A stretch of DNA of 33,431 bases from an uncultured Paracoccaceae bacterium. GTDB taxonomy: Bacteria > Pseudomonadota > Alphaproteobacteria > Rhodobacterales > Rhodobacteraceae. Location of the stretch: assembly GCA_937995865.1 (NCBI GenBank), contig CALKJA010000045.1:1-33431 (forward strand), in the 5' to 3' direction. The notes beneath the pieces are model-generated. The model saw only the letters and a program-made list of their open reading frames with translations. It was not told the origin of the DNA and did not search any database. Positions 16,201-23,840 of the stretch are shown in pieces (position 1 is the first letter of the stretch; each line of letters begins with the position of its first letter). The translations under genes were made by a program, and so were the position numbers.

Positions 16201-16647
16201 CGGGCCCGTGATCACAACATCTGTAACACGGTCTCGCCAAGCGCCGCGGCGCACAGACGGATCGTCCGCGTCATCCGGGAACTGCCCCGCCACGCTATCA
16301 ACAGCAAGCTGAGCGTCATCGGCGGCGCGCGCCATATCCCAACCCGGCTCAAACTCCATCGTTACGCGGGCTGTGCCTTCGGTTGATTGGGCTGACGTAT
16401 TTGCCACCCCCTCGACACCCAAAAGTGCTGGTTCAAGAACTTGCACAACGGCGCGGTCCACATCTTCCGCACCCGCACCCGACCAACGCACTGTCACAGT
16501 CACATCGTCCACAACTACATCTGGGAAAAACTGTGCCCGCATGTTCGGGAATGCTGCGATACCGGCCGCAATGAGGATTACGAGTAGGAGGTTCGCGACC
16601 GTCCGATGACGCGTGAAATAAGAAAAAATGCCGCCAGTTTTTTCCAT
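13267..16647 (-). CDS. RND efflux permease with C-terminal membrane extension
   Basis: 1126 residues. An inner-membrane proton-driven exporter of the AcrB/MexB superfamily that works as a trimer with an adaptor and an outer-membrane channel. Features in order: first helix (about 17-33), porter domain opening with PNMRAQFFPDV, helices 2-6 with the proton-relay pair in TLGIVVDDAIVVGEH (Asp397 and Asp398), a second porter half, and helices 8-12 with GIIINDSIVLV. In AcrB the last position carries a Lys (K940), while here it is Asn, as in other subfamilies. After helix 12 (about residue 1025) come about 100 extra residues holding two more hydrophobic segments. The adaptor gene lies 3 bases upstream. 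No TolC-like gene is present here. Confidence 0.93.
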   Translation of the reverse strand: MEKTGGIFSYFTRHRTVANLLLVILIAAGIAAFPNMRAQFFPDVVVDDVTVTVRWSGAGAEDVDRAVVQVLEPALLGVEGVANTSAQSTEGTARVTMEFEPGWDMARAADDAQLAVDSVAGQFPDDADDPSVRRGAWRDRVTDVVITGPVGVDQLGRFADEFVVRLFAEGVTRATIRGLAAPSTIVEVPSLALIRHDLTMAEIASAIEEEAVADPAGDVSASARVRTGVAKRAADEIEDIILRSNSDGSKLRVGDVATVIVESIDRNRAYFVGTDPAISIRVDRSEQGDAIDLQRAVEDVAAAQMETLPEGVSIDLIRTRAEAITGRLNILVENGLMGLGLVVLLLFLFLNARTAFWVAAGIPVAMSAAIALMYVSGLTINMISLFALIITLGIVVDDAIVVGEHADYRRRKLGEAPAEAAENAARRMFTPVFSATITTIIAFFGLTVISGRFGDLISDIPFTVIVVLAASLIECFLILPNHMAHALAHSDKDHWYDWPSRQVNRVFDWIKERLFRPFMHLVLRARYPVMAGAFVVLASQITLFINGDVTWRFFNSPEQGSVTGNFAMAPGATREDTLAMMLEMQRAAEELGAEYEERHGLNPISYAISEIGGNSGRPIAGSETKDADQLGAIAIELIDADSRPYSSFAFVAELQESVRRHPMVETISFRSWGRGPGGDNLEVDLFGADAETLKAASLMLQSELAQFSEVSGVEDNLSYDKEELILELTAQGNFLGFSIDGLGGVLRNRLSGIEAVSFPDGPRSATIRVELPANELTADFLDRTTLRTPGGEYVPLADIVRVDRRTGFSTVRRENGIQLITVSGAISEDDPARAVEISEQMAEEILPRVAETHAIQFEMAGLSEQERSFLSDARTGLTLVLLGIFLTLAWIFSSWTRPIVVMAIIPFGLIGTIWGHYAWDVPLSMFSVVGMLGMIGIIINDSIVLVTTIDEYAKDRGLFPAIVDGVCDRLRPVMLTTATTVLGLAPLLYEGSNQAEFLKPTVITLSYGLGVGMFLVLLVVPAIMAMQQDVGGQILAFRRALRMGRRAPHAAITATFAALLVAAVFVVTLGWAVATGGMLPEVTELLGRDGMAVALGVFIAAALAISLVAASVSGLVLGGRRLLARG

Positions 16648-16650
16648 GAC

Positions 16651-18111
16651 CTATCCCCCCGACCGGCGCTCAAGCCGCGCGATCAGCTCAACTGGGACTT
16701 CCGGCTTCTCAAGTTGCGCGATTACGCGTTCTTTAGCGGCAGCAGGCATCCTGTTGTTGCTTTCAATCATAGCGATCAACTCGGCCCGCTTAGTTGCGTC
16801 GAGTGCGATCATTTCAGGTGCCTGAGGCTCTTCGATCTGCCCTTCTGGCTCAAGCACTCGTACCTTAATCCCTGCGCCTAACAAGGGTGAGCGTTCGGAC
16901 ACAATTGTTTCGCCCGCGAGCCCCCGCGCGCGTACAAGCACGTCATCCCCTTGCCGACGCAGCAGCTCAACTTCAGCTTCGCGCAACCGGTCTTCTTCGC
17001 CAACCACGAGAACTTGACTCGCTGCTGAAAGCGCGGTTGCAGGCAAGCGCGCCACCCCCCGTATCGCAGGTTCGGAAATGCCTACCGAAACGAAATCGCC
17101 GGGCCGGAAGCCCGGTGCGGTTTCCAATGACACGAAGAGCAACCGCCCGGTTTGACCTTCTCCAACCGCCGCACTGACGCGGCTCAAGGCACCCGAAGAC
17201 TCGATGTCTTCGCCGAACGCATCCAGAGAAACGGTCACATCCGCCTGTCGCAAAGCACCGTTTTCATCCAGCAGACGAGCGTATTGAGAGGTCGATACCC
17301 GCACCTCAACCTCAAGCCGGTCAGGATCGATCAAAGTGGCAAGGCGCTCATTCTGATTAACGATCCCGCCTTCGACAATTGCCACATCGCTTAATGTTCC
17401 AGAGAATGCCGCAAAGACTGTAGTATTCTTAAGATCGCGCTCAGCTTCCTCGAGTGAAATGCGCGCCCGCGCCACAAGCGAATTGGCGGAATTCACGCGC
17501 TGTTCAGCGCTTTGGACGGATTGCCGCCGCGATAGAACCGATTGCCTCGATGAATTGGCTGTCAGTTCAGCGGATTCAACCGCAGCGGCTGTTCCAACAC
17601 CGCGTTCCACTAAATCACGCTGCCGTTCAAACGCGCGGTCTTGCAACGCAGCGGTTTCTTGCGCTGCGGTCAGCTCATCACGCGACAACACAAGAGCCCG
17701 GCTTGCTTCAATCACTTCGGCTTCAGCCTCGGCCAACTCTGCATGGGCCAAAGACAGCGCAGTTTCCGCATCTGCAGTGTCGACCTGCAATAGCACATCG
17801 CCTGCCTCAACGCGGCCCCCGTCCACAAAAGCCTCAGACAGCTCCGTTACTGTTCCCGAAACGGACGCTCGAACGTCCAGGCTGCGGCGCGATTGCACTT
17901 GGCCAAAAACACTTAGCATGGGCGAAATCTGCTGCGGCTCGATGAGAACAACATTGACCGCAAACACCCGCTCGCGCGCAGGGCGCTGGCGCGGTTCTTC
18001 GGCGGCTTGCGCCTGAACGGCTTCGCGCACTTGGCCTACGCCGAACGCCAAAAGCCCCAGCGTGGTCGCAAGAAGAAAGAGGCCCACTAGGCTTCGGCGC
18101 AAAAATCGCAT
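16651..18111 (-). CDS. RND efflux periplasmic adaptor (HlyD/MFP family)
   Basis: 486 residues. The adaptor bridges the RND permease to an outer-membrane channel in the periplasm. It has an N-terminal membrane anchor or signal (MRFLRRSLVGLFLLATTLGL), a first lipoyl half (SVSGTVTELSEAFVDGGRVE), a long alpha-hairpin of coiled coil (about residues 110-215, rich in Ala, Glu and Arg), a second lipoyl half (FAAFSGTLSDVAIVEGG) and beta-barrel domains. Length is above the usual 360-420 because of a C-terminal tail (about residues 415-486) that is charged and helical. The ATG at 18111 is chosen because the frame upstream to 18162 has no signal-peptide character. It stops 3 bases before the permease ATG. 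Confidence 0.92.
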   Translation of the reverse strand: MRFLRRSLVGLFLLATTLGLLAFGVGQVREAVQAQAAEEPRQRPARERVFAVNVVLIEPQQISPMLSVFGQVQSRRSLDVRASVSGTVTELSEAFVDGGRVEAGDVLLQVDTADAETALSLAHAELAEAEAEVIEASRALVLSRDELTAAQETAALQDRAFERQRDLVERGVGTAAAVESAELTANSSRQSVLSRRQSVQSAEQRVNSANSLVARARISLEEAERDLKNTTVFAAFSGTLSDVAIVEGGIVNQNERLATLIDPDRLEVEVRVSTSQYARLLDENGALRQADVTVSLDAFGEDIESSGALSRVSAAVGEGQTGRLLFVSLETAPGFRPGDFVSVGISEPAIRGVARLPATALSAASQVLVVGEEDRLREAEVELLRRQGDDVLVRARGLAGETIVSERSPLLGAGIKVRVLEPEGQIEEPQAPEMIALDATKRAELIAMIESNNRMPAAAKERVIAQLEKPEVPVELIARLERRSGG

Positions 18112-18210
18112 GATTGTTGTCCTGTTGATAATTCCACTGCAAAACATAGACTGACCGGGCACAACATCAATTCACAGCCCCGCGACATACTCATCATACG
18201 TGGCACACGA

Positions 18211-18753
18211 CTATTTCCGTCGCAGATGCTCGTCCAAACGCGGAAAAATCTCTACAAAATTGCAAGGCAGGTGCCGATAATCGAGTTGATTGGCCAAAAT
18301 CCCATCCCAAGCATCGCGGCACGCGCCTGTGCTGCCGGGCAAAGCAAACAAATAGGTGCCATTGGCAACACCGCCAGTTGCGCGGCTTTGCACCGCGCTG
18401 GTCCCTATTTTTTCCATGCTCAAGATTGTGAAGACTGTGCCAAACGCATCAATCTCTTTTTCGTAGACGTCGCGATGCGCCTCCACCGTAACATCCCGGC
18501 CCGTGAGCCCAGTGCCCCCGGTCGTCAGGATCACATCAACATTGGGGTCACCGCACCATGCGCGCAGTTGCTCAGCAATCGCAGCGCGATCGTCCCGCAT
18601 GATCCCGCGTGCCGCCAAAGAATGGCCCGCACCGGTCAACCGCGCGACCAATGTGTCGCCTGAACGGTCATCGTCAATGCCGCGTGTGTCGCTGACCGTC
18701 AACACAGCAATCCGGACCGGAACGAAAGCGCGGGTTTCATCAATTCGGCTCAT
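18211..18753 (-). CDS. moaB: Molybdenum cofactor biosynthesis protein B (MogA/MoaB family)
   Basis: 180 residues of the MogA/MoaB family, which adenylylates molybdopterin before MoeA inserts molybdate. Signatures seen are VLTVSDTRGIDDDRSGD, DVILTTGGTGLTGRDVT (the molybdopterin-binding loop) and LFALPGSTGACRDAWDGIL. The ending NFVEIFPRL is typical of MoaB in alphaproteobacteria. In organisms without MogA, MoaB may supply this activity; no mogA-like gene is present in this window. The ATG at 18753 overlaps the uracil-DNA glycosylase stop as ATGA and is chosen over a frame opening at 18795. Its partners MoeA, MobA and MoaD/E are 12-17 kb away on either side. Confidence 0.94.
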   Translation of the reverse strand: MSRIDETRAFVPVRIAVLTVSDTRGIDDDRSGDTLVARLTGAGHSLAARGIMRDDRAAIAEQLRAWCGDPNVDVILTTGGTGLTGRDVTVEAHRDVYEKEIDAFGTVFTILSMEKIGTSAVQSRATGGVANGTYLFALPGSTGACRDAWDGILANQLDYRHLPCNFVEIFPRLDEHLRRK

Positions 18754-19547
18754 AGCGCGCGTATCTTTCCCTTGAGAGCCAAAAGATCCTCCCAAGCCTG
18801 CCTCTTGGCATGAGGTTGGCGCAGTAAATAATCTGGATGCAACATCGGGAGGACGGGGAGGCCCTCAGCCTCATCCCATTGGCCACGCAGCCGCGTAATG
18901 CCTTTTCGCCCAAGCAATGCACCACAAGCCTGATTACCCATTGCGATGAGCACTTTTGGCGCAGCAAGGGCAATATGGCGCCGCATAAAGGGCATCATCA
19001 TCGCAAGTTCGGCCGGCTTTGGGTCACTGTTCTGCTGAGGTCGCCAAGGCAACACATTACAAATGTAAACGTCTCGCGTGCGGCTCATATCGACCGCCGC
19101 CAGCATCTTGTCCAAAAGATGCCCAGCGCGGCCGGCGAACGGCTTTCCTTGCTGATCTTCATCGCGGCCCGGGGCATCACCGATGATCATCACAGGTGCG
19201 CCCGCTACGCCATCGGCAAACACGAAGTTCCGGGCTCCCTTTTTAAGATCACAGTGCTCAAAGCCAGACTGCGCGGCTGCTAGCGCCTCAAGTGAGTCCG
19301 CTCTTGCTGCCAATTCAAGTGCCTGGGCAACGGGGTCCGGCAATGCCTGCTTTGGGATGGCAGGGCGGTCTTGGCTTTTTACTTCTGAAACGGGTTGCGG
19401 CACAGCATTAGACGCTGCTTTCGCGGCGCGCGCCTGCACTTCGAGCGCATAGCGGTCCACAGGCGTTTCCCCGATCACCTCGGTCACACCCAGATCCACC
19501 TGCCACTCCAGGGCGGCGCGTGCGCTATGCCAATCTACCCATTCCAT
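18750..19547 (-). CDS. Uracil-DNA glycosylase family-4-like protein lacking most Fe-S cysteines
   Basis: 265 residues. A predicted base-excision enzyme of the uracil-DNA glycosylase superfamily: GDAPGRDEDQQGKPFAGRAG (residues 123-142) is the family-4 active-site motif, and MLHPDYLL (236-243) is the second motif. Family 4 enzymes bind a 4Fe-4S cluster with four cysteines. Here only Cys99 (HCDLKKG) matches. Its CxxC partner, the Cys of the usual KCRPP (here LPWRP) and the fourth Cys are replaced. A 95-residue N-terminal region of low complexity precedes the core. The ATG at 19547 (MEWVDWHSAR) is preferred over a longer frame to 19754 that would run through the pyrB start. moaB follows with an ATGA overlap. 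Confidence 0.85.
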   Translation of the reverse strand: MEWVDWHSARAALEWQVDLGVTEVIGETPVDRYALEVQARAAKAASNAVPQPVSEVKSQDRPAIPKQALPDPVAQALELAARADSLEALAAAQSGFEHCDLKKGARNFVFADGVAGAPVMIIGDAPGRDEDQQGKPFAGRAGHLLDKMLAAVDMSRTRDVYICNVLPWRPQQNSDPKPAELAMMMPFMRRHIALAAPKVLIAMGNQACGALLGRKGITRLRGQWDEAEGLPVLPMLHPDYLLRQPHAKRQAWEDLLALKGKIRAL

Positions 19548-19705
19548 CTGCGCGAACCTATGCCCAGCTTCGTGAGTCGTAAATGACCCTTCACTGATCG
19601 TGTCCGCACAACTCAGGCTGTGGCCCAATACAAAGGTAAGAGTGACGACTCGCTTGCCGTCCTTCCCGCCGGGCCCTAAAAACCCATCACTGTCAGGAGA
19701 CATAT

Positions 19706-20659
19706 GTGGCACCGCTAAAGCACCTATTGGGCATAGAGCCCCTGCACCCAACACAGATCACTGAAATCCTTGATCTGTCTGAGCGTTACGTGACCCTCAA
19801 TCGCGCTGTGCACAAACACAACGATGCGCTGGCAGGTCTCACGCAGATCAACATGTTTTTCGAGAATTCCACACGCACCCAAGCCAGCTTTGAATTGGCG
19901 GGAAAGCGGCTTGGTGCGGACGTGATGAACATGGCGATGCAGGCCAGCTCAGTCAAAAAGGGGGAAACGCTGATCGATACAGCCGTGACGCTGAATGCGA
20001 TGCACCCTGATCTACTTGTTGTGCGTCACCCGCATTCCGGCGCGGTGGATCTGCTGGCTCAAAAAGTGAACTGTGCTGTGTTGAATGCGGGCGATGGTCG
20101 CCACGAACACCCGACCCAAGCGCTGCTGGATGCGCTGACCATTCGCAGGGCCAAAGGTCGCTTGCATCGCCTGACCATCGCGATTTGCGGGGATATCGCC
20201 CATAGCCGGGTCGCGCGCTCAAACATCATGTTACTGGGAAAGATGGAAAACCGAGTGCGTTTGGTTGGCCCTCCCACACTTATGCCCTCGGGCATCGAGC
20301 ACTTCGGAGTTGAGGTGGTTGAGAACATGGAGGAAGGCCTCAAAGATGCAGACGTGGTCATGATGCTGCGCCTCCAAAAAGAGCGGATGGACGGTGGGTT
20401 TATCCCGTCCGAACGCGAATATTATCACCGCTTTGGCCTGGATTCAGCGAAGCTTAAACACGCAAAGCCAGATGCCATCGTTATGCATCCCGGGCCAATG
20501 AACCGCGGCGTCGAAATTGACGGCGAAATCGCAGACGACCTGAACCGTTCTGTCATTCAAGAACAGGTTGAAATGGGCGTCGCCGTTCGCATGGCCGCCA
20601 TGGATCTATTGATGCAAACGCGACGCGCTTCGATGAAGCCCCAAGGTGTTATGGTATGA
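19706..20659 (+). CDS. pyrB: Aspartate carbamoyltransferase catalytic subunit
   Basis: 317 residues. It catalyses carbamoyl phosphate plus aspartate to carbamoyl aspartate, the first committed step of pyrimidine synthesis. The carbamoyl-phosphate loop [20 protein letters not shown] (STRT at residues 55-58), [23 protein letters not shown] and the aspartate-loop [12 protein letters not shown] are all intact. The start is GTG at 19706, with a good ribosome-binding site (CAGGAG) eight bases before it, while the ATG two bases earlier is out of frame and soon stops. The next gene overlaps the stop as ATGA. The pseudo-dihydroorotase downstream suggests it may act in a PyrB/PyrC' assembly of the kind known in pseudomonads. 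Confidence 0.96.
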   Translation: MAPLKHLLGIEPLHPTQITEILDLSERYVTLNRAVHKHNDALAGLTQINMFFENSTRTQASFELAGKRLGADVMNMAMQASSVKKGETLIDTAVTLNAMHPDLLVVRHPHSGAVDLLAQKVNCAVLNAGDGRHEHPTQALLDALTIRRAKGRLHRLTIAICGDIAHSRVARSNIMLLGKMENRVRLVGPPTLMPSGIEHFGVEVVENMEEGLKDADVVMMLRLQKERMDGGFIPSEREYYHRFGLDSAKLKHAKPDAIVMHPGPMNRGVEIDGEIADDLNRSVIQEQVEMGVAVRMAAMDLLMQTRRASMKPQGVMV

Positions 20660-21228
20660 CGGCACCGCGTGCTGACAATTGGGATGGGATTCTGGATGAG
20701 GGCGAGCGCATCCTGTGGCAAGGCGCGCCCGATCCGGGATTTGCCCTCAAAGGTCATGCGCTCTTCGCTATTCCTTTTGCCATTTTCTTTACCGGCTTCT
20801 CAATTTTTTGGATGGCAATGGCTGCACAATCAGGCGGATTCTTCTGGATGTTTGGCCTGATCTTTTTCTTTGTCGGGGCGAAGATGCTGGTTTGGAACAT
20901 AATCGGCGACACTCTGACCCGGCGCAGCACATTTTATACCCTAACCAACCGGCGTGCATTCATTGCGACGAACTTGCCGTTTCAGGGCAAACGCTTGCGT
21001 AGTTTCCCGATCAAGGCAGGCACAGATCTTGACTATCGGCCCGGCGAGCCGTTCGGCGCGGTGTTCTTCACCAAAGAGACCAAACGCAGCAGGAAGGGCA
21101 CATACGACGTGCCAATCGGGTTTGAGAGGATTTCTAATGCACGCGACGTGCTGGTGCTGCTCCGCCAGCTCCCGACCGAAGGTGAGGTCCTCTCCGATCC
21201 AGATCATGACGAAAGCCCGGCCCAATGA
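20656..21228 (+). CDS. PH-like-domain membrane protein of the pyrB-pyrC operon
   Basis: 190 residues. After an acidic start ([20 protein letters not shown]) come two hydrophobic segments (about residues 35-57 and 60-83), then a beta-rich soluble part that resembles the small PH domains (bPH / YdbT type) found after such hairpins: [16 protein letters not shown] is the typical strand. No catalytic motif is visible. The ATG overlaps the pyrB stop and the next gene's ATG overlaps this stop, so it is tightly coupled within the pyrimidine operon. Proteins in this position are easily mislabelled as an aspartate carbamoyltransferase subunit, but there is no such similarity. Function unknown. Confidence 0.78.
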   Translation: MTAPRADNWDGILDEGERILWQGAPDPGFALKGHALFAIPFAIFFTGFSIFWMAMAAQSGGFFWMFGLIFFFVGAKMLVWNIIGDTLTRRSTFYTLTNRRAFIATNLPFQGKRLRSFPIKAGTDLDYRPGEPFGAVFFTKETKRSRKGTYDVPIGFERISNARDVLVLLRQLPTEGEVLSDPDHDESPAQ

Positions 21229-21788
21229 CCACCGCCCTTAACATCTCTGCCAGTGAAAGCGGTGTTATCCGCACTTTCGCACTTTCACTGACCGATGCAG
21301 AGGCCGAGGCGCTTGCAGATGACGGGAACCCGCCATTCGATCCGCACCCGCAACAGTCATTTCTTGGTGCGCAATCCTTGGACCGCAAATATGTTGAGAT
21401 CTTTCCCGTGGCCAACCTCGAAGGCGTGGGCCTAACCAATTACCTGGTTGAAGGGCATGGCGCACAAAGCGTCAAAGTGGAGCCCGATCGCGCCCGTCTC
21501 AACGCCCTTCAGGGGTGGGTGATGCTGGTCTTTTCAGGCGCCTTCAATGGGCAATCACAAACGCTGCAACCCGACGCCCGGCTGACGCTTATTGGGAGCT
21601 ATCCCCAAGAGGGAACCGATTGGACACCCTCAACGCTGACTGCAGCTTCCGCACAGCCCAATCCAGACGCGGCGGTTCCCGACGCTCCGAAGCGGATGAG
21701 TGACGCCCGCATGTCAGGGATGGTTGCAACGGCAGTTCTTCTTTTTCTAGCTGTTTTTGTGACGATCTTTGTGTTGATCGGTGGCTAG
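21225..21788 (+). CDS. Hypothetical tail-anchored membrane protein
   Basis: 187 residues. The first 160 are soluble-looking with an acidic, Ala-rich character and a proline-rich linker (about 140-158). The last 24 residues form one strong hydrophobic segment (GMVATAVLLFLAVFVTIFVLIGG), so it is probably C-terminally anchored in the inner membrane with the bulk in the cytoplasm. No signal peptide is present. Overlaps on both sides show coupling with the PH-like protein upstream (ATGA). The family is not known to me, and the location between pyrB and the pyrC-like gene is the only functional hint. A role as membrane platform or regulator of the PyrB assembly would be a guess. Confidence 0.7.
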   Translation: MTTALNISASESGVIRTFALSLTDAEAEALADDGNPPFDPHPQQSFLGAQSLDRKYVEIFPVANLEGVGLTNYLVEGHGAQSVKVEPDRARLNALQGWVMLVFSGAFNGQSQTLQPDARLTLIGSYPQEGTDWTPSTLTAASAQPNPDAAVPDAPKRMSDARMSGMVATAVLLFLAVFVTIFVLIGG

Positions 21789-21799
21789 AGAGGGCAAGC

Positions 21800-21859
21800 A
21801 TGAAAGATCTTACCAACATCGCGCAAACGCGCGATTTCCGCATATCTCTTGACCTCTGA
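21800..21859 (+). CDS. Possible 19-codon leader peptide upstream of pyrC
   Basis: An ATG at 21800 with GAGAGGG six bases upstream opens a frame of 19 codons (MKDLTNIAQTRDFRISLDL) ending TGA at 21857-21859, in the 131-base gap before the pyrC-like gene. An inverted repeat (ATCGCG / CGCGAT, about 21819-21836) lies within it. It may be a leader peptide that couples translation or transcription of the next gene, or an accident. The composition shows no run of one amino acid of the kind seen in attenuators. Confidence 0.25.
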   Translation: MKDLTNIAQTRDFRISLDL

Positions 21860-21919
21860 AGCCAGCTGCGGGACGTAAGACCACCCCGTTGCAGCGCAGC
21901 GAAACAAAAGGACGAAGCC

Positions 21920-23206
21920 TTGCCTGCCACGCTCTTTACCAATGCTCGCATCATCGACCCAGCAGCTGGAACAGACCGGATCGGTCAGTTGCGGGTGCAA
22001 AGTGGCAAGGTGGTCGAAGTCAGCTACGATGCCGCGATTGATCCGTCTAACGCTGAGATATTGGACGCCAAAGGCAAATGCCTTGCGCCGGGAATTGTGG
22101 ACATTGGTGTAAAGGTTTGTGAGCCGGGCGAGCGCCACAAAGAGAGTTTTCGCTCTGCTGCGGCGGCCGCTGCCGCTGGGGGCATTACAACAATCGTTAC
22201 GCGCCCCGATACCAACCCGTCCATCGATACGCCCGAAGCGCTGGAATTCCAGACCCGCCGCGCTCAGGATGCAGCGCCTATCCGCGTCGCTCCAATGGCG
22301 GCTCTTACCAAAGAGCGCGCAGGCCGCGAGATGACGGAGATCGGATTTCTCCAAGACGCCGGCGCGGTTGCGTTTACAGATTGTGATCATGTGGTCCAAA
22401 ATACCAAGGTATTTTCAAGAGCCCTCACCTATGCCCGGTCGCTTGGCGCGCTGGTTATGGCCCATGTCCAAGAACCCGGACTTAGTGCTGGAGCAGCCGT
22501 CACATCCGGCAAATTTGCCTCGCTGCGGGGCTTGCCCGGCGTCACCGCGATGGCAGAGCGCATGGCGTTGGATCGCGATATTGCCCTTCTTGAGATGACC
22601 GGTGCAGCATACCATGCCGATCAAATAACGACCGCCCGCGCGCTTCCAGCGTTGGAACGGGCAAAATCGAACGGGCTGAACATCTCGGCTGGCGTATCGA
22701 TCCACCACCTCACTCTGAATGAGTTGGATGTCGCAGACTATCGTACTTTCTTTAAGGTCAAACCGCCCTTGCGCTCAGAAGAAGACCGCTGCGCAGTTGT
22801 TGAGGCTTTGGCGAGCGGCCTGATTGATACGCTCAGCTCCATGCACACGCCTCAAGACGAAGAAAGCAAGCGGCTTCCGTTCGAGGAAGCGGCCTCCGGT
22901 GCTGTTGGGCTGGAAACCTTGCTGCCCGCGTCCATGCGCTTGATCCACGCTGGCGATTTAACGTTGCCGCAGCTTTTTGCGGCTTTGTCCATGCGCCCGG
23001 CCAAGCGGCTTGGTCTCAAGGGCGGGAGGCTTGCAGTTGGCTCCGTGGCCGATTTAATCCTGTTTGATCCTGAAGCCCCGTTTGTGTTGGACCGCACGAA
23101 ACTCAGTTCGAAGTCCAAGAACACACCGTTTGATGGGGCAAGGGTGCAGGGGCGTATGCTGGGAACTTGGGTAGGCGGCGCCCGCATTTATGGAGGAGAC
23201 ACTTGA
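21920..23206 (+). CDS. pyrC: Dihydroorotase-like protein lacking catalytic residues (PyrC')
   Basis: 428 residues with the amidohydrolase-fold length and motifs of type I dihydroorotases, but the catalytic set is broken. The family HxH that binds zinc is GVK here (residues 63-65, in VDIGVKVCEPGER). The catalytic Asp of the family TDHAPH segment is Met (SSMHTPQDEESK, residues 307-318). His182 and His262/263 (IHHLTLNE) remain. Inactive PyrC homologues of this kind are known to support PyrB in pseudomonads, and the same role is inferred here. A true dihydroorotase should exist elsewhere in the genome. The start is TTG at 21920 with AAAAGGACG upstream. The plsY ATG overlaps the stop by one base (TGATG). 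Confidence 0.9.
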   Translation: MPATLFTNARIIDPAAGTDRIGQLRVQSGKVVEVSYDAAIDPSNAEILDAKGKCLAPGIVDIGVKVCEPGERHKESFRSAAAAAAAGGITTIVTRPDTNPSIDTPEALEFQTRRAQDAAPIRVAPMAALTKERAGREMTEIGFLQDAGAVAFTDCDHVVQNTKVFSRALTYARSLGALVMAHVQEPGLSAGAAVTSGKFASLRGLPGVTAMAERMALDRDIALLEMTGAAYHADQITTARALPALERAKSNGLNISAGVSIHHLTLNELDVADYRTFFKVKPPLRSEEDRCAVVEALASGLIDTLSSMHTPQDEESKRLPFEEAASGAVGLETLLPASMRLIHAGDLTLPQLFAALSMRPAKRLGLKGGRLAVGSVADLILFDPEAPFVLDRTKLSSKSKNTPFDGARVQGRMLGTWVGGARIYGGDT

Positions 23207-23817
23207 TGCCACCTTTAGAAACAGCTGTGCCCTTGGTCTTGCTGGCGGCTCTACTTGGCTATCTCTTTGGCTCAATCCCCTTCGGTCTAGTGTGGGCAAG
23301 GGTCTTTGGCTTGGGGGATATCCGCGCCATCGGGTCTGGCAATATCGGAGCAACCAACGTTCTGCGCACAGGCAGTAAACCCGCAGCCGCCCTCACCCTG
23401 ATTTTTGACGCGGGCAAGGCTGGGATGGCTGTGCTTGCCGCCCGCGTATTGGCAGGGGAAGACGCGGCGCAGATTGCGGGGCTTACCGCGTTTTTCGGAC
23501 ATTGCTTTCCCATTTGGTTGAAGTTTCAGGGGGGCAAAGGCGTCGCAACATTTATCGGCCTGGTGCTCGCATTGCATTGGCCCGCAGGCGTCGCCGCGTG
23601 CCTCACATGGCTCATTATAGCAGCCGTTTTCAGGTTCTCATCCCTTGCAGCGATGGTCACGGGGGCTTTGGCCCCAATCCTGATGCTTTTCACAGGATAT
23701 GGCAGTGGATTTGTTCTTGGTGCTGTCCTTGGGCTGCTGATCCTTTGGCGGCACGGCGACAATATCCGGCGGCTTAGGGGCGGAACAGAATCCAAGATCG
23801 GCAAATCAAGCACCTAA
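23206..23817 (+). CDS. plsY: Acyl-phosphate glycerol-3-phosphate acyltransferase
   Basis: 203 residues with five hydrophobic segments, normal for PlsY. The enzyme acylates glycerol-3-phosphate with acyl-phosphate made by PlsX, giving lysophosphatidic acid in the inner membrane. The three family motifs are present: GSIPFGLVWARVFG, GSGNIGATNVLR and FPIWLKFQGGKGVATFIG. The ATG at 23206 shares a base with the pyrC-like stop (TGATG), and a GGAGGA ribosome-binding site lies just upstream in the end of that gene. It converges on gshA with 23 bases between stops, and no terminator hairpin is visible in that gap. Confidence 0.96.
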   Translation: MPPLETAVPLVLLAALLGYLFGSIPFGLVWARVFGLGDIRAIGSGNIGATNVLRTGSKPAAALTLIFDAGKAGMAVLAARVLAGEDAAQIAGLTAFFGHCFPIWLKFQGGKGVATFIGLVLALHWPAGVAACLTWLIIAAVFRFSSLAAMVTGALAPILMLFTGYGSGFVLGAVLGLLILWRHGDNIRRLRGGTESKIGKSST

Positions 23818-23840
23818 AGCCGCTCGCCGCGCATTTCGGG

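Noticed and set aside
19548-19754. Extended N-terminus of the uracil-DNA glycosylase-like gene
   Set aside because: It would run through the pyrB start and adds residues that do not resemble the family; the ATG at 19547 fits better.
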